From Cryptomeria japonica (lineage: Eukaryota; Streptophyta; Pinopsida; Cupressales; Cupressaceae), in the NCBI RefSeq assembly GCF_030272615.1, contig NC_081411.1, forward strand, positions 183,170,977 to 183,234,976: a stretch of 64,000 bases of DNA. Reading direction: 5' to 3'. The first letter of the stretch is position 1. Every line of letters starts with the position of its first letter. Under the pieces are notes generated by a model, which saw only the letters and a program-made list of their open reading frames with translations, made no database searches and was not told where the DNA came from. Positions 13,350 to 23,905 of the stretch are shown here, piece by piece. Both the position numbers and the translations under genes were made by a program.

Positions 13350-14320
13350 TAAAATATCCCTAGAGGGAAGATATCCTCATGGTTGCATCACCAATTCCCC
13401 ATAGACCTTCCTTGATCTGCATGGCCATTGGTCTATCATAAGCCCATTGGACCTTTCCGTTGATACCAAGTATCTCATTCAGGAAGTATAGTGCTAGGAA
13501 AATAAGGAGTGTGCCATATTTAAAAGTATGGTTTTTATCTTGCTTAATTTTCTCCAAATTGCTCAATAATTTAGTTAGAAGTGCAGTGCATAAATCATAC
13601 CTCTTATCTTCTTTGAGCATATGGTACATAAAGTAGATAGCAGTATAGGAGACAGAGTTGTATCGGTTGGATTGGTAAACCTTGTATCTGACTACCATTG
13701 AAGAAAACATCACATATCTCCAAAATATCATTCTCAGTCATGGCTTAGCTATCAAATTTGGATCCAGTGGTAGCTATGATGGTGTCATTTGATACTTTTC
13801 TCAAACTAGGCACATCAACAATTTCAGCTAAACCAGTTGCAACATGGATTACCTTCTTGGTGATTTTATGGGGCCTATCAAGCCCTATAAACTCATCATG
13901 TACGTGGCTAAGGATGTAGCGGATCCATTTTTCCTCAGCAAATAGCAGAAAATGCACGAACTAAGAGAAACCCTTATCCCACAACACCTTATATTCAGGT
14001 TTGAGATTTCCCAAACCGTCAACCAAATTCTTGTTGTATAAGTCCAACATACCTACATTCCCAAGGTCCTCAAGGTCATAGTAAATGTAGGCCCTGATAT
14101 CTTCATTATGCAGCACGTCGTAGGGCACATATGAGAATGCACCTTCTGGATCATCCTCGACCGATTTGAATGGATGTTTCTTAATGATTGGATGAGTCCT
14201 ATCCTTAATTTTAACCACCAGAGGAGTTGCAATACTAGAAACTAAGGCCATTTCAAATCCTAGGGTTTGTGAAAAACCGAAAATCTGAACAGATTGATAC
14301 CTTGCTTCACAACTGGGCAC
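13350..14320 (-). pseudogene. Plant-transposon-like globular region of element D
   Basis: Minus-strand remnants reading FKSVEDDPEGAFSYVPYDVL, DLEDLGNVGMLDLYNKNL, VHDEFIGLDRPHKITKK and YKVYQSNRYNSVSYTAIYF. Each has a counterpart in element C at 17560-18370. It resembles the putative plant transposon protein domains seen in Pfam (from memory); the function is unknown. Decayed. Confidence 0.6.
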
Positions 14321-14599
14321 TAGAATTCACCAAGTTTCTTTACTCTCACCTATTCTCTTACTTGTTTGATCGCAATGTGATGAATGAAGTCTTGAAATGC
14401 ACTTTAATCCTTTGAAAACCTAACTTTTCATTGTAATAAATGCAGCAACCGGTTATCATGATATTCGTGAAATTTCATATCGGAGCACAAGATCCTTTAG
14501 AAACTTCTAGATATAATTTGCACATATGATTATGGACCATCGAAGCGGGGATTCTTAGGATCTACATGAAAATATCCACCTAAGGCATAAAATCCTAGT

Positions 14600-15374
14600 T
14601 ACCAATTGAAGATCCTGCACCAGATTTGGGTGCAAACCCGTTGTCAGCTCTAGATTCATCCTTTCTCACCCACATCTTCTCATGCTTCTCCTTGATCTCT
14701 TCTACTTTCTCTTTATCTTTCTCTTTTGATTTGTCCTTGTCTACTAGAGTATTGTTCTTACTTTTGTAGTACTTTGCAACGTGACTGGTTTTTTTGCATG
14801 CTCGGCAAGCAACATTATTCTGCATAGGTCTAAAGTTCATCTAATTATGTCTTGACCTGCACTGTTTAGAAATATGTCCAAACATTCCACAAGCATATCA
14901 TCTTTTATTCTGAAATTTATTCATTATTGCTCTACACACATTTAACTTGTGTCCAAATTTATTGCATACAAAACAGTGACCAGTAAAGGTAGGAACATTA
15001 TTCATGTTGTTATTATTCATTATTCCATTATTCATCCTACTTCTGCACAAACTTTCCATATGACCAAACTTGTTGCAAGTAAACCATCTACCATTGAATT
15101 TATGAGAATTAGGCTATCTTAATGGAGGATTCTTGCTCTTCTTCTAATTAGGTTTAGCAATGCCTTGTCTAGATGTGGAGGATTCACCTTTCTCAAATCC
15201 TAGACCTTGCATATCCTTTCCATGTCTCTGACTTTCCAAAATCTCATCAAGCCTTGCTGAACTAGCTTTGAATTTTTCTTTGTATTTATTGGTAGTAGCA
15301 AGTTCATCCCTCAAGGTAGCAACTTGTCTTTCAAGTTCTTGACCATTATTCCTTGATTGTGTCAACTCAAGCTT
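14600..15374 (-). pseudogene. Zinc-knuckle and coiled-coil Gag-like region of element D (part)
   Basis: On the minus strand a coiled-coil segment is followed by several CCHC-type zinc knuckle remnants (about 14780-15090), as in the nucleocapsid part of Gag. The upstream portion of the same region lies at 21918-22357, across nested element C. Confidence 0.72.
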
Positions 15375-15379
15375 CAACT
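15375..15379. repeat. Target-site duplication of element C (left)
   Basis: CAACT, repeated exactly at 21913-21917. Confidence 0.95.
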
Positions 15380-16314
15380 TGTTGGTAATTGACACTCTAT
15401 TGGTTGGTTTTACTATGTTGTCATTGATCAAAACATGAATTTGTGTTCTACCTTCATGTTTTGATTCTATGGTGTACCAGCAAACACTTCATAGATTCTA
15501 CATTGGCACCGGCACCGACAAAAGGATTTCTTTGGTCACCGGCAATGCAGGCCAACATGGTTTAGTAAAGGTTATCAGTATTGGAGGCTAACATATCTTG
15601 GATCTAGCATCGGCAAATTTATTTTAATGTTTATACATTTATGTTATCTGGCCGACATGTTATTTGATATTGTATATATCCTTGTAAGTCGACATAAGAC
15701 ATAAAAATTTATATAGGGTATATAGGATAGTTTGATAGATCATTTTGATAGAGATATAGAATGAGCATGGTGATGGATATGTGAATGTAATATGATGTGA
15801 AATATATCAGAGAGATCATGTATGTGAGGAAATTATTGTAAGGGCTATTCTGGTAAAGGGTTTAGGGATTCTGACCGTAACAGACAGAGCTTAAATTGGA
15901 ATTGTATTATTGCATAGAAGATGCTATCTTAAGCAGTTAACACTTCTCCAAATTGTAGTTTAGAATTTTATGTAGTCAATGAGGGTCCTATTGCATTTGA
16001 GCAGTGTGCTTTAGGCTGTAAGCCTTCCTGCAAGTGCAGGCCCCTCATATTTTGTAATATCTCTTCATATGGATAGTGGATTGATATTGTGGGTGACAAA
16101 TCCCACTATGGTTTTTTCTCTTTGAGGTTTTCCACATATAAATCTATGTGTTATGATTCTCATTTATGTGATTGGCTTATTAGTTGCTTTAATTCTTTCA
16201 ATTCTGTTTATAGCGATATGCCAATTGGTGTATGCATGTTTTAATAAGGATAAAATTTACTATTCCGGTATAACACTGATTCACCCCCCCTCTCAGTGTT
16301 ATTGGTTTCCAACA
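15380..16314 (+). repeat. 5' LTR of element C
   Basis: Starts TGTTGGTAATTGACACTC and ends TTTCCAACA, with inverted TGTTGG/CCAACA termini. Aligns with 20959-21912. Confidence 0.93.
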
Positions 16315-16316
16315 AT

Positions 16317-16329
16317 TGGTATCAAAGCC
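16317..16329 (+). other. Primer-binding site of element C
   Basis: TGGTATCAAAGCC, a variant of the initiator-Met-type site, two bases after the LTR. Confidence 0.85.
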
Positions 16330-17450
16330 TTGTGCCCCAGAGTAAGTTTAATAACTTGAGGAAGATCCTGAAACTAGAATCAATGAATATGGCTTTGGAG
16401 AAGCAACTTGAGATGGCACTTGAAGATTATGATGCTGAAAGGTTGAAAAACTTAAAGCTACAAGATGAATTGAATTCTTCTAAGGAATTCATTCTTGTCC
16501 TGCAAGAGAGGCTATCATATGTTCAAGCTAGGAGGAAGGAACTTTTGCAAAATCGGGATGATGAAGAGAAAAATGCACTTAAGGAACAATGTCAGAAATT
16601 GAGTTAGGAGAACATAATTATGAAAAATGAAATACAAGTTATAACTATGAGGATGTCTAAGGATATTGCAGACAAAAAGAAAAAGGAAGAAAATCTTGTT
16701 GTATCCTTGAAGAACAAATTTGAAGAATGTGGTAGGTTGGTTCATGAAAATGATATGTTGAGAACTGATTTGGTACTTTCCTAGAGTAATGAGCAAGAGT
16801 TTGAGAGACAAATGATAATCTAAGAGAATATTTAACTACTACAAGTGAGTACAAATAAAAAGTTAAGATCAGCTCGACACAGCTTGATGAGTTATTGAAG
16901 AGACAGAGGCAGATTGGAGATTCCAGTGGACTTGGATTTGAACAAGGACAGAGTTCCGGTACTGCTAATGAAGATCAAAACCATAAAGTATTGGTAAGAG
17001 AATTTAATTCTTATAAATTCAATGGTAGATGTTTTGTTTGCAATAGATTTGGTCACGTGGCTAGGCAATGTAGAAATAGAGAAAATCAGAACCCTGATTC
17101 TTCTCCCAGTAAATGTTCTAAATGCAATAAGTTTGGTTATAAGATAGAAGATTGCGGAATGAATGTAAAATGCTATGCATGTGGAAAATTTGGACATATA
17201 GCTAATCATTGCAGGTCAAGAAAATTCACTCGTTTTAGCAAGGCAATTCAAAAGAACAATGTTACATGTTATGCATGTAATGAGGTTGGACATATTGCTA
17301 GGTTCTGTAGAAGAAGATATACTTGGTTAGTAATGGAGGATCAAATGATAAAGGAAAAGAGAAGGTTAGTGAAATCCGGCAAGATCATACTCAGAGATGG
17401 GTTAGGAATACTGAAGAAAAAACATCAGAAGGGAATGTCCTAGTTACTTA
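16330..17450 (+). pseudogene. Gag-like region of element C: coiled coil and four zinc knuckles
   Basis: A long helical, heptad-rich segment (16350-16890; for example LEKQLEMALEDYDAERLKNL) is followed by four CCHC-like knuckles between 17030 and 17308: CFVCNRFGHVARQC, a second starting CSKC, CYACGKFGHIANHC and CYACNEVGHIARFC. Knuckles of this kind bind RNA in retrotransposon nucleocapsid. No capsid-like domain was recognised before them, so the Gag assignment rests on the knuckles, position after the primer-binding site and element context. Decayed. Confidence 0.8.
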
Positions 17451-17519
17451 TCCGCCAGAAGAGGCAATCAGAAGCAATGAAATTTCTTCTTGAGTGATCA
17501 AAACATATTTATCTTAAAC

Positions 17520-18560
17520 ATGGAAGCGGGATGATCATATATTCCTATTTTTGTTGCAAACCCAATTGTAGTAGAGGTCAAGGACCACCCTAGGCCAATT
17601 TTCAAGTGGTATCCACATGTGGCTACCCTGGAAGATTTGGTTGGAGCGGTTTCTCTCATTCTAGAGGGAGTTGTGTATGTAGAGGATGTTATGGCATATA
17701 TTCACTACCATATCGAGGACTTATGAACTTCAAAAATTAAGGGCATGTATATTAGTGAGCTAATGGGAGAATCTAGAAAGATCAAACCGACATATAAACA
17801 TATTGAAGTACTAGGGTTTACAGACTTTTTGGATATTCTAGAGTTTAAGGATGAGATAATCATATATGTACTGAGAAGAGTACATGGGGAATTTATATGG
17901 TTGAACAGACCTTACAAAATCACCAAGGAAGCCATTTGGGAAATCATTGGTTTGCCATCGGTAGGGCAACATCCAGACAAGAAAGATTCAAATGATTTTG
18001 TGAGGAAGATCACCGATGCTACATCAGAGAAAAGATCCATGAAAGTGAGAACTATCACCAACACGAACATCAAATTTGGTAGCATGATCATTGGGTATAA
18101 GGTAACTCAGTCAAACCGACTGAATTCTGTTTCCAGTTCCTGCATTTTGGCTGCATACAAATTGATGAGAGATAATGTAAAATTAGATCTATGTGGTTGG
18201 ATGCTTGATGAGTTGTTGATAAATCTAGGGAAGATCAAGGGTGAGAAGATGGGTACTTTTCAGTATGGGAACTTTTTAGTTTGCCTAATGTTATATTTTC
18301 TTAATGATACACCCATTTCTGGTAAGAGGCAATGGGCTTTTGACATTCTAGTAGGGAGACAATTGAAATAGTCAATTGCTGCATTAGGAAGCCAGAGAGA
18401 TGATAAGGTATGGGGGTATTTTAAGGCATTTAAAAAATCTATGAGTTCTAGGGTAAGGGTACCTGAGCATATTATAGAAAAATATTCTACTGACATATGC
18501 TTCGTGGTAAAGAAGGATGAGACTCTCATGGAAGCAGTTAAGCCCTGATAGATTTGGATT
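17520..18560 (+). pseudogene. Plant-transposon-like globular region of element C
   Basis: The clearest stretch (17745-18371) reads RRVHGEFIWLNRPYKITKEA, IWEIIGLPSVGQHP and YKVTQSNRLNSVSSSCILAA, ending GKRQWAFDILVGRQLK. All have counterparts in element D. The fold is predicted helical with conserved W and P positions. It resembles putative plant transposon protein or plant-mobile-domain-like sequences, but I cannot assign it firmly. No catalytic motif seen. Decayed. Confidence 0.6.
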
Positions 18561-18566
18561 AAAGAA

Positions 18567-20790
18567 ATGGGATATGAGGTGGATGCATATATTCTTGATG
18601 CCTATGCAAAAATGTTGATTGATGCACCAATTGATGAGGCACAGAAGCCTTGTGGTACTGCACAACAGAAAACTCAAGAGGTTGAAACAGAGTTCAACCA
18701 TAAGAAAAGAGAGAAACGGGAAGGAAAAGAAAGTAAGTTTGTGCAGAAGGTCTCAAAGAACATAAAATCACTAATTGATGTTGTCCCGAAGAAAGGCAGA
18801 AAGAGGAAGGATCTAGAAGTTCATATTGAGCCTGTCACTGTAGAATCAGAATTAGAGGATGACACACCATTAGCATTTAAGAGGGTTGTTAGGAAGAAAC
18901 CGAAGGAAACAAAGGAAAAAGCTAAGAAGCAACCAGTTAGGAAGGTCACAATCAAGCTACTGACACAAAAGAAAGCACCTAAAACTACACCTATAGCTGC
19001 ATCTGGTACTGCCAAAAGGAAGAAGAAGAATGACACTGATTCTGGTAAGGTTTCACCTAAAACTTGTGTAGAATTGGTAGATGAAATCACTAAAGATGGC
19101 ATGTTGAAGAATGTTCAATTTTATTATGAAAACTTAGAGGATGATGAACAAAGAGAGGTAGAGGAAGAAGCCCTATTATACTTGGACATCTATAAGAAAG
19201 CCTTAATAGAAATAGAAAATCAAATACCAACTGAGTTATATAACATGTTAGATGCTAGAAGATTATCAGTTATGCAAGAGGATAAACACATTAAAATTCA
19301 AGAGATATTATCTATCTGTGTTACTATAGCTCCAAATGAAATGGAAAAGACACTCGAGGTGGCAGACATAAAAAATTTCAGTAGAAAATATAGGATAACT
19401 AGTCTGATGCTAGGAAGAGTAAATGAAATAACAAAGGAGACTCAAATAGCATGGGTTAAATTTTTGGGAGAAAACAAAGGATTCTTTACTTCACCAGAAA
19501 CCAAGATAGACACTGTAGATACCCCAGTTGGAGGAAAACGAAAGGGGATTATGGGTACTTCACCCTTAGTTTTGAAAAATATTAACATAGTGGAAAATGA
19601 GCCCCCGGTGAATATAGATGTACAGACAAATACTAAGCTACCAGCTAATACAGAGAGTGTACAAACTAACATTGTATAGGATACTAATATTGAGGACAAT
19701 TGTCCTCTAGATACAAATGTACAGGTTGAGGTTATTGCTCCTACAAAGGAACCGAAAGTTACACAGTCTGCACCAAGTGGAAAAAGCCACCAGTGCAAGT
19801 GACAAGGTTATAAAGGATAAAACTTCAGAGGAGAAAACAAGGGAATCTGATAGGGTACTGGTTGTTGGCCCATTATTATTGTCAACTGATAGTTCTCAGG
19901 TAGAAAAGAAAAACATCACAAAGATGAGTCCCACTGAACTGATGATGATGACTGCTCAAAAACTGATGAAGGAGGGATCCACAGATAAAGGGATTATAGA
20001 TCAATCAATCATTGTTTTACACAGATAGGTCCCAGAGTATAAGATTGAAAATGAAGCAAGCCCATTCGACAAGCTTAAGGTAATCACTAAGCATATATCA
20101 AAGGAATTTCAATCCTTACAACAAATATCAAACCAACAAGCACTAGAAAGGTTTACTCAGGCTAAGAAAGCTGCTTTTGATTAGGTAATTGAAACAGAGA
20201 AGAAAAATATTTAGGAGAAGCTAATCCTAATAGAAAATTCTTTAAAACAATGTACAAATATATATAGGGTATGTTGTAATATGGAAATACTTTTAGCAAA
20301 TACAGATAAAAAGATAAAGGAGATTTAGGAGAAAATTGCAAGTATAGCTAACTCTTTTGATGGATTGATTTCATTGACTACATCAATTGATGGTCAAATT
20401 TTGATTTTGGAGAACCAAATTTCTGCTCTTGAGAAGGAAAGAGACAAAATAATTAGAAGAGCCAATAGTTTGAGAGGCTTGGTGAGTCCCTGGTTGGATT
20501 CACTCTGTGTACACAAGAAATAATGCATGGATATGGTGGGAAATCCCACACCGACAGAGGTAAAGGAGAAAGAATATTTTGCACATTTATTAAGTGGACT
20601 TGTATCTATTTTCGGCACATTCAAAACCGGTTGGGATACTTATGTGTAGTTATTGGAGAAGGCTTATCCGGAAATTTTTAAGTTGGTCAAGCTTCGGTAA
20701 GACATTTTTGGGGATATTCATTGTACAGTTCTTATTCTTTGACATTTTTGGGGGGGCATTGATGTCAAAGGGGGAGTAGTATAGATTTTA
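18567..20790 (+). pseudogene. Lys-rich and coiled-coil tail region of element C
   Basis: A long open stretch (18567-19679) begins MGYEVDAYILDAYAKML, then turns highly basic (KKPKETKEKAKKQPVRK, KRKKKND) and then acidic-helical (LEDDEQREVEEEALLYLDIY). Further helical remnants follow to about 20790. Basic tracts suggest nucleic-acid binding or nuclear localisation; this is inference. Decayed. Confidence 0.6.
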
Positions 20791-20944
20791 AAAAAAATTA
20801 AAAGAGTTGTATACATTAGGGGGAGTTATGAAGTTATGGAGTTTTGGAGATATGAAGTATTCTGCATATTCATCTTAGGTTGAGCAAGGCAAGATGAAAC
20901 CAACAAATAAAACCTTGACCATTTTTCATGTGTTGTCATTAATG

Positions 20945-20958
20945 CCAAAAGGGGAGAT
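20945..20958 (+). other. Polypurine tract of element C
   Basis: AAAAGGGGAGA immediately before the 3' LTR. Confidence 0.85.
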
Positions 20959-21912
20959 TGTTGGCAATTGACACTCTATTGGTTGGTTTTACTATGTTGT
21001 CATTGATGGCAACATGATTTTGTGTTCCAGATTCATTTTTTGATTCTATGGTGTACCAACAAACACTTCACAGATTCTACACTGGCACCGGCACTGACAC
21101 CGACACCGGCAGGATAGAAGGATTTCTTTGGTCACCAGCAATGCAAGCTGATATGGTTTAGTAAAGGTTATTGGTATTGGAGGCTGACATATCTTGGATC
21201 CGGCATCGACAAATTGGTTTTAATGTTTATGCATTTATGTTATCTGTTCGACATGTAATTTGATATTGTATATATCCTTGTAAGCCGACATAAGACATAA
21301 AAATTTATATAAGGTATATAGGACAGTTTGATAGATCATTTTGCTAGAGATATAGAATGGACATGGTGATGGATATGTGAATGTAATATGATGTGAAATA
21401 TATTAGAGAGATCATGTATGTGAGGAAATTATTGTAAGGATTATTCTATTAAAGGGTTTACGGATTCAGACCGAAATAGACAAAGCTTGAACCGAAACTC
21501 TATTCTGACATAGAAGATGCTATCTTAAGCAGTTCACACTTCTCTGGATTGTAGTCTAGAATTTTATGTATTCAGTAAGGCTCCTATTGTGTTTGAGCAG
21601 TGTTCTCTAGGCTGCAAGCCTTCTTGCAAGTGCAGGCCCCTCATATTTTATAATATCTCTTCATATGGTCAGTGGATTGATAATGTGGGTCACAGATCCC
21701 ACCATGGTTTTTCCTCTTTGAGGTTTTCCATGTATAAATCTGTGTGTTGTTATTCTCATTTATGTGATTAGCTTATTAGTTTCTTTACTTCTTTCAATTA
21801 TGTTTACACCAGTCTATCGGTTGGTGTATGCATGTTTTAATAAGGCTAAAATTTACTATTCTAGTATAACACTGATTCATCCCCCCTCTCTCAGTTTTAT
21901 TGGTTTCCAACA
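20959..21912 (+). repeat. 3' LTR of element C
   Basis: Begins TGTTGGCAATTGACACTC and ends TTTCCAACA, followed by the CAACT duplication. Confidence 0.93.
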
Positions 21913-21917
21913 CAACT

Positions 21918-22357
21918 GATCAATCTCATAGGTAAGCCTGAAGCATTCATCAGTTCTTTCCTTCAATGATTGTGCTAATTTTTCTTTATTCTTCTTTCGG
22001 TCATCAATTTCCTTAGTCAGTCTCATCACAATGGATTGCATCTCATTCTTCAAAGAAACATTCTCTCTCTCAAGCTTGTTCACCTCATCAGCTTTGTCTT
22101 GGCATTCCATGATCTGATCTTCTTTCTCCTTCATCTTGTCAATTAATTCCTTCCTCTTTTCTCTACAAATACCTGCTTGATCCTTTAGCTCACTAATGAA
22201 TCTATCAGGAGCATTCAGGTTCTTCTTCAAGGTACAAACCTCACTTCTAGCTGCATTAATATCCTCAAGTGCCACATTGAGTTGTCTCTGAAAGCCAGAA
22301 TCCATTGAATCAATCTCCAAGATCTTCCTTAAGCGGTTAAGCTTCCTCCAAGGAACT
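21918..22357 (-). pseudogene. Coiled-coil N-terminal part of the Gag-like region, element D
   Basis: Minus-strand frame with heptad-rich sequence (LRKILEIDSMDSGFQRQLNV, later ERENVSLKNEMQSIVMRLTK). It corresponds to 16350-16890 of element C and lies directly after the primer-binding site of D; its continuation is at 14600-15374. Confidence 0.72.
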
Positions 22358-22371
22358 GGGATCTGATACCA
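22358..22371 (-). other. Primer-binding site of element D
   Basis: Minus-strand TGGTATCAGATCCC, two bases inside the 5' LTR edge. Confidence 0.85.
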
Positions 22372-22373
22372 AT

Positions 22374-23332
22374 TGATAGAATAAAAGATCACTGAGAGAG
22401 GGGGGGTGAATTAGTGATCTACCGGAAGTCAAATCCTTAAACTTATTCTTTATCCACTGGTTAACAATGCATAACAAAAAGGAACATAAAGATGCAACAA
22501 AGAATACACAAATCTACAACACCAGAATTTTTACATGGAAACCTAGAAAGGGAAAAACCATAGTGGGGATGGAACCCACAATATTCATATACTATGACTA
22601 GGAGTACATAAATATTACATAGATGGGGAATGCACTTGCATTCAGGCTCACTGCCCAAATATAGTTGCGCGGAAGGCTACAACCTTCAAGGAAGTCTCAT
22701 TAACTTACAATTTGATTACAATGAGGAAATAAAATAAAATGAACTCTTAATTAGCATATGACTATGCAAAAATGAGTTCTAGTTAAGCATTGAATCTCTA
22801 ACTATCTTCGCTTTACTGAATACTTTGTTTCTATCTCAGTCAGCTACCGGTTGGTTTGAAAGAAAAATACACACATGAAACTACACTCAATCACACCAAA
22901 ATGGATCACCACACTGTTAACACATCAAAAATCAATCACGAAATTGATCTTATATATCCGGTCTTAACACAAAAGTAATCTCCTTCAAGTCAGCTTCAAG
23001 AAGTGTAGCGAATAGCTCCTAGTCGGCTTCAATCTTGAACAAAACATAGTACCAGACCAAAATATTATAATCACACTCTTCCTAAGGGTCTTCCCAATCA
23101 CCAAGATCACAAAAACAATCACCAAAAACACCGCAATCATCGGAAATCATTTCAAATAAAAACATTACTAAAATACCCTGTTTTACCGGTTAACTCTAGC
23201 TTATAGATAAGATGAATCATGACTGCCGGATCGAATCACCAAGAAGAGTTGCCATCAATGACAACCCTAAACAAATATGCAACCACCGAAAGTCACCTGA
23301 AATCAGTAGATGACACTTGTCAATTGCCAACA
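22374..23332 (-). repeat. 5' LTR of element D
   Basis: Minus-strand start TGTTGGCAATTGACA at 23332, end TCTATCA at 22374. Aligns with 9726-10722. Confidence 0.91.
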
Positions 23333-23905
23333 AAGAGAGTAGATATAAATTTTAAAATATAAAGGGGTGAGAGAGAGGGTCAAATGGGAGGAGACAAAAG
23401 GGGGGAGAGGTAGAAATACACATAGAGGGTGACAATGAGAGAGGGGGAGATAGAGAGATATAAAGAAAAGATATAGGAACTAATATATGGAGATGTAGAT
23501 AGAGATATAGAGAGACTAAGAGAGATGAAGGAAGAAGAGTGTATAAAATATAGAGATAGAGAGACATAAAGATAAAGATAGGGAGGGAGAAATAGGGAGT
23601 GTGTATCTATGTGAGTGAAAAAGATACAAGTATTAGATAAAGAGGGAGTAATAGGGAATGTGTGTTTTAGTGAAGAAAATATGGAGATAGGTATAAAGAG
23701 TGAGAAAAAAATACAAATAGATAGAGAGGGTGAGAGAGGAAGAGAGATGATAAAGAACTAGAGATAAATAAAAAGAGGGAGTGAGAGGGAGTGAGAGGGA
23801 GATAGAGATATAGATAGAGTGGGGATAAGGGAAAAAGAGGGAGATACAGGGAGAGGTAAGGAGATATAGATAAGGGAGAGAGATAGAGGTAGAGATAATA
23901 ATCAA
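23333..23905. repeat. GA-rich low-complexity tract, right part
   Basis: Continuation of the purine tract at 9244-9725 beyond element D: irregular GAGAGA/GATAGA units. Confidence 0.9.

Larger units (their letters stand above)
15380..21912 (+). mobile_element. LTR element C, non-autonomous type, nested in D
   Basis: LTRs at 15380-16314 and 20959-21912, primer-binding site at 16317-16329, polypurine tract just before the 3' LTR, and perfect CAACT duplications. The 4.6-kb interior encodes a coiled coil, four zinc knuckles, a globular region and a Lys-rich/coiled-coil tail, with no protease, reverse transcriptase, RNase H or integrase seen in any frame. It is therefore a non-autonomous element that would need enzymes from elsewhere. 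LTRs differ by roughly 8-10 % (partial hand count), younger than its host D. Broken at about ten places, but the open stretches are still long. Confidence 0.92.
9726..23332 (-). mobile_element. LTR element D, non-autonomous type, host of nested element C
   Basis: Minus-strand LTR element with LTRs at 9726-10722 and 22374-23332 and a primer-binding site at 22358-22371. A polypurine tract adjoins the 3' LTR. Flanks GAGAG (9721-9725) and AAGAG (23333-23337) fit a target duplication within the purine tract. Inside, reading on the minus strand: coiled coil, zinc knuckles, a plant-transposon-like globular region, a Lys-rich region and a coiled-coil tail. No protease, reverse transcriptase or integrase could be found. 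LTRs differ by roughly 11-12 % (partial hand count). Broken in many places; element C (15380-21912) sits inside it. Confidence 0.88.

Noticed and set aside
16317-16329. tRNA-derived sequence as a tRNA gene or SINE
   Set aside because: Only the short primer-binding site is present; no box A/B promoter or cloverleaf.
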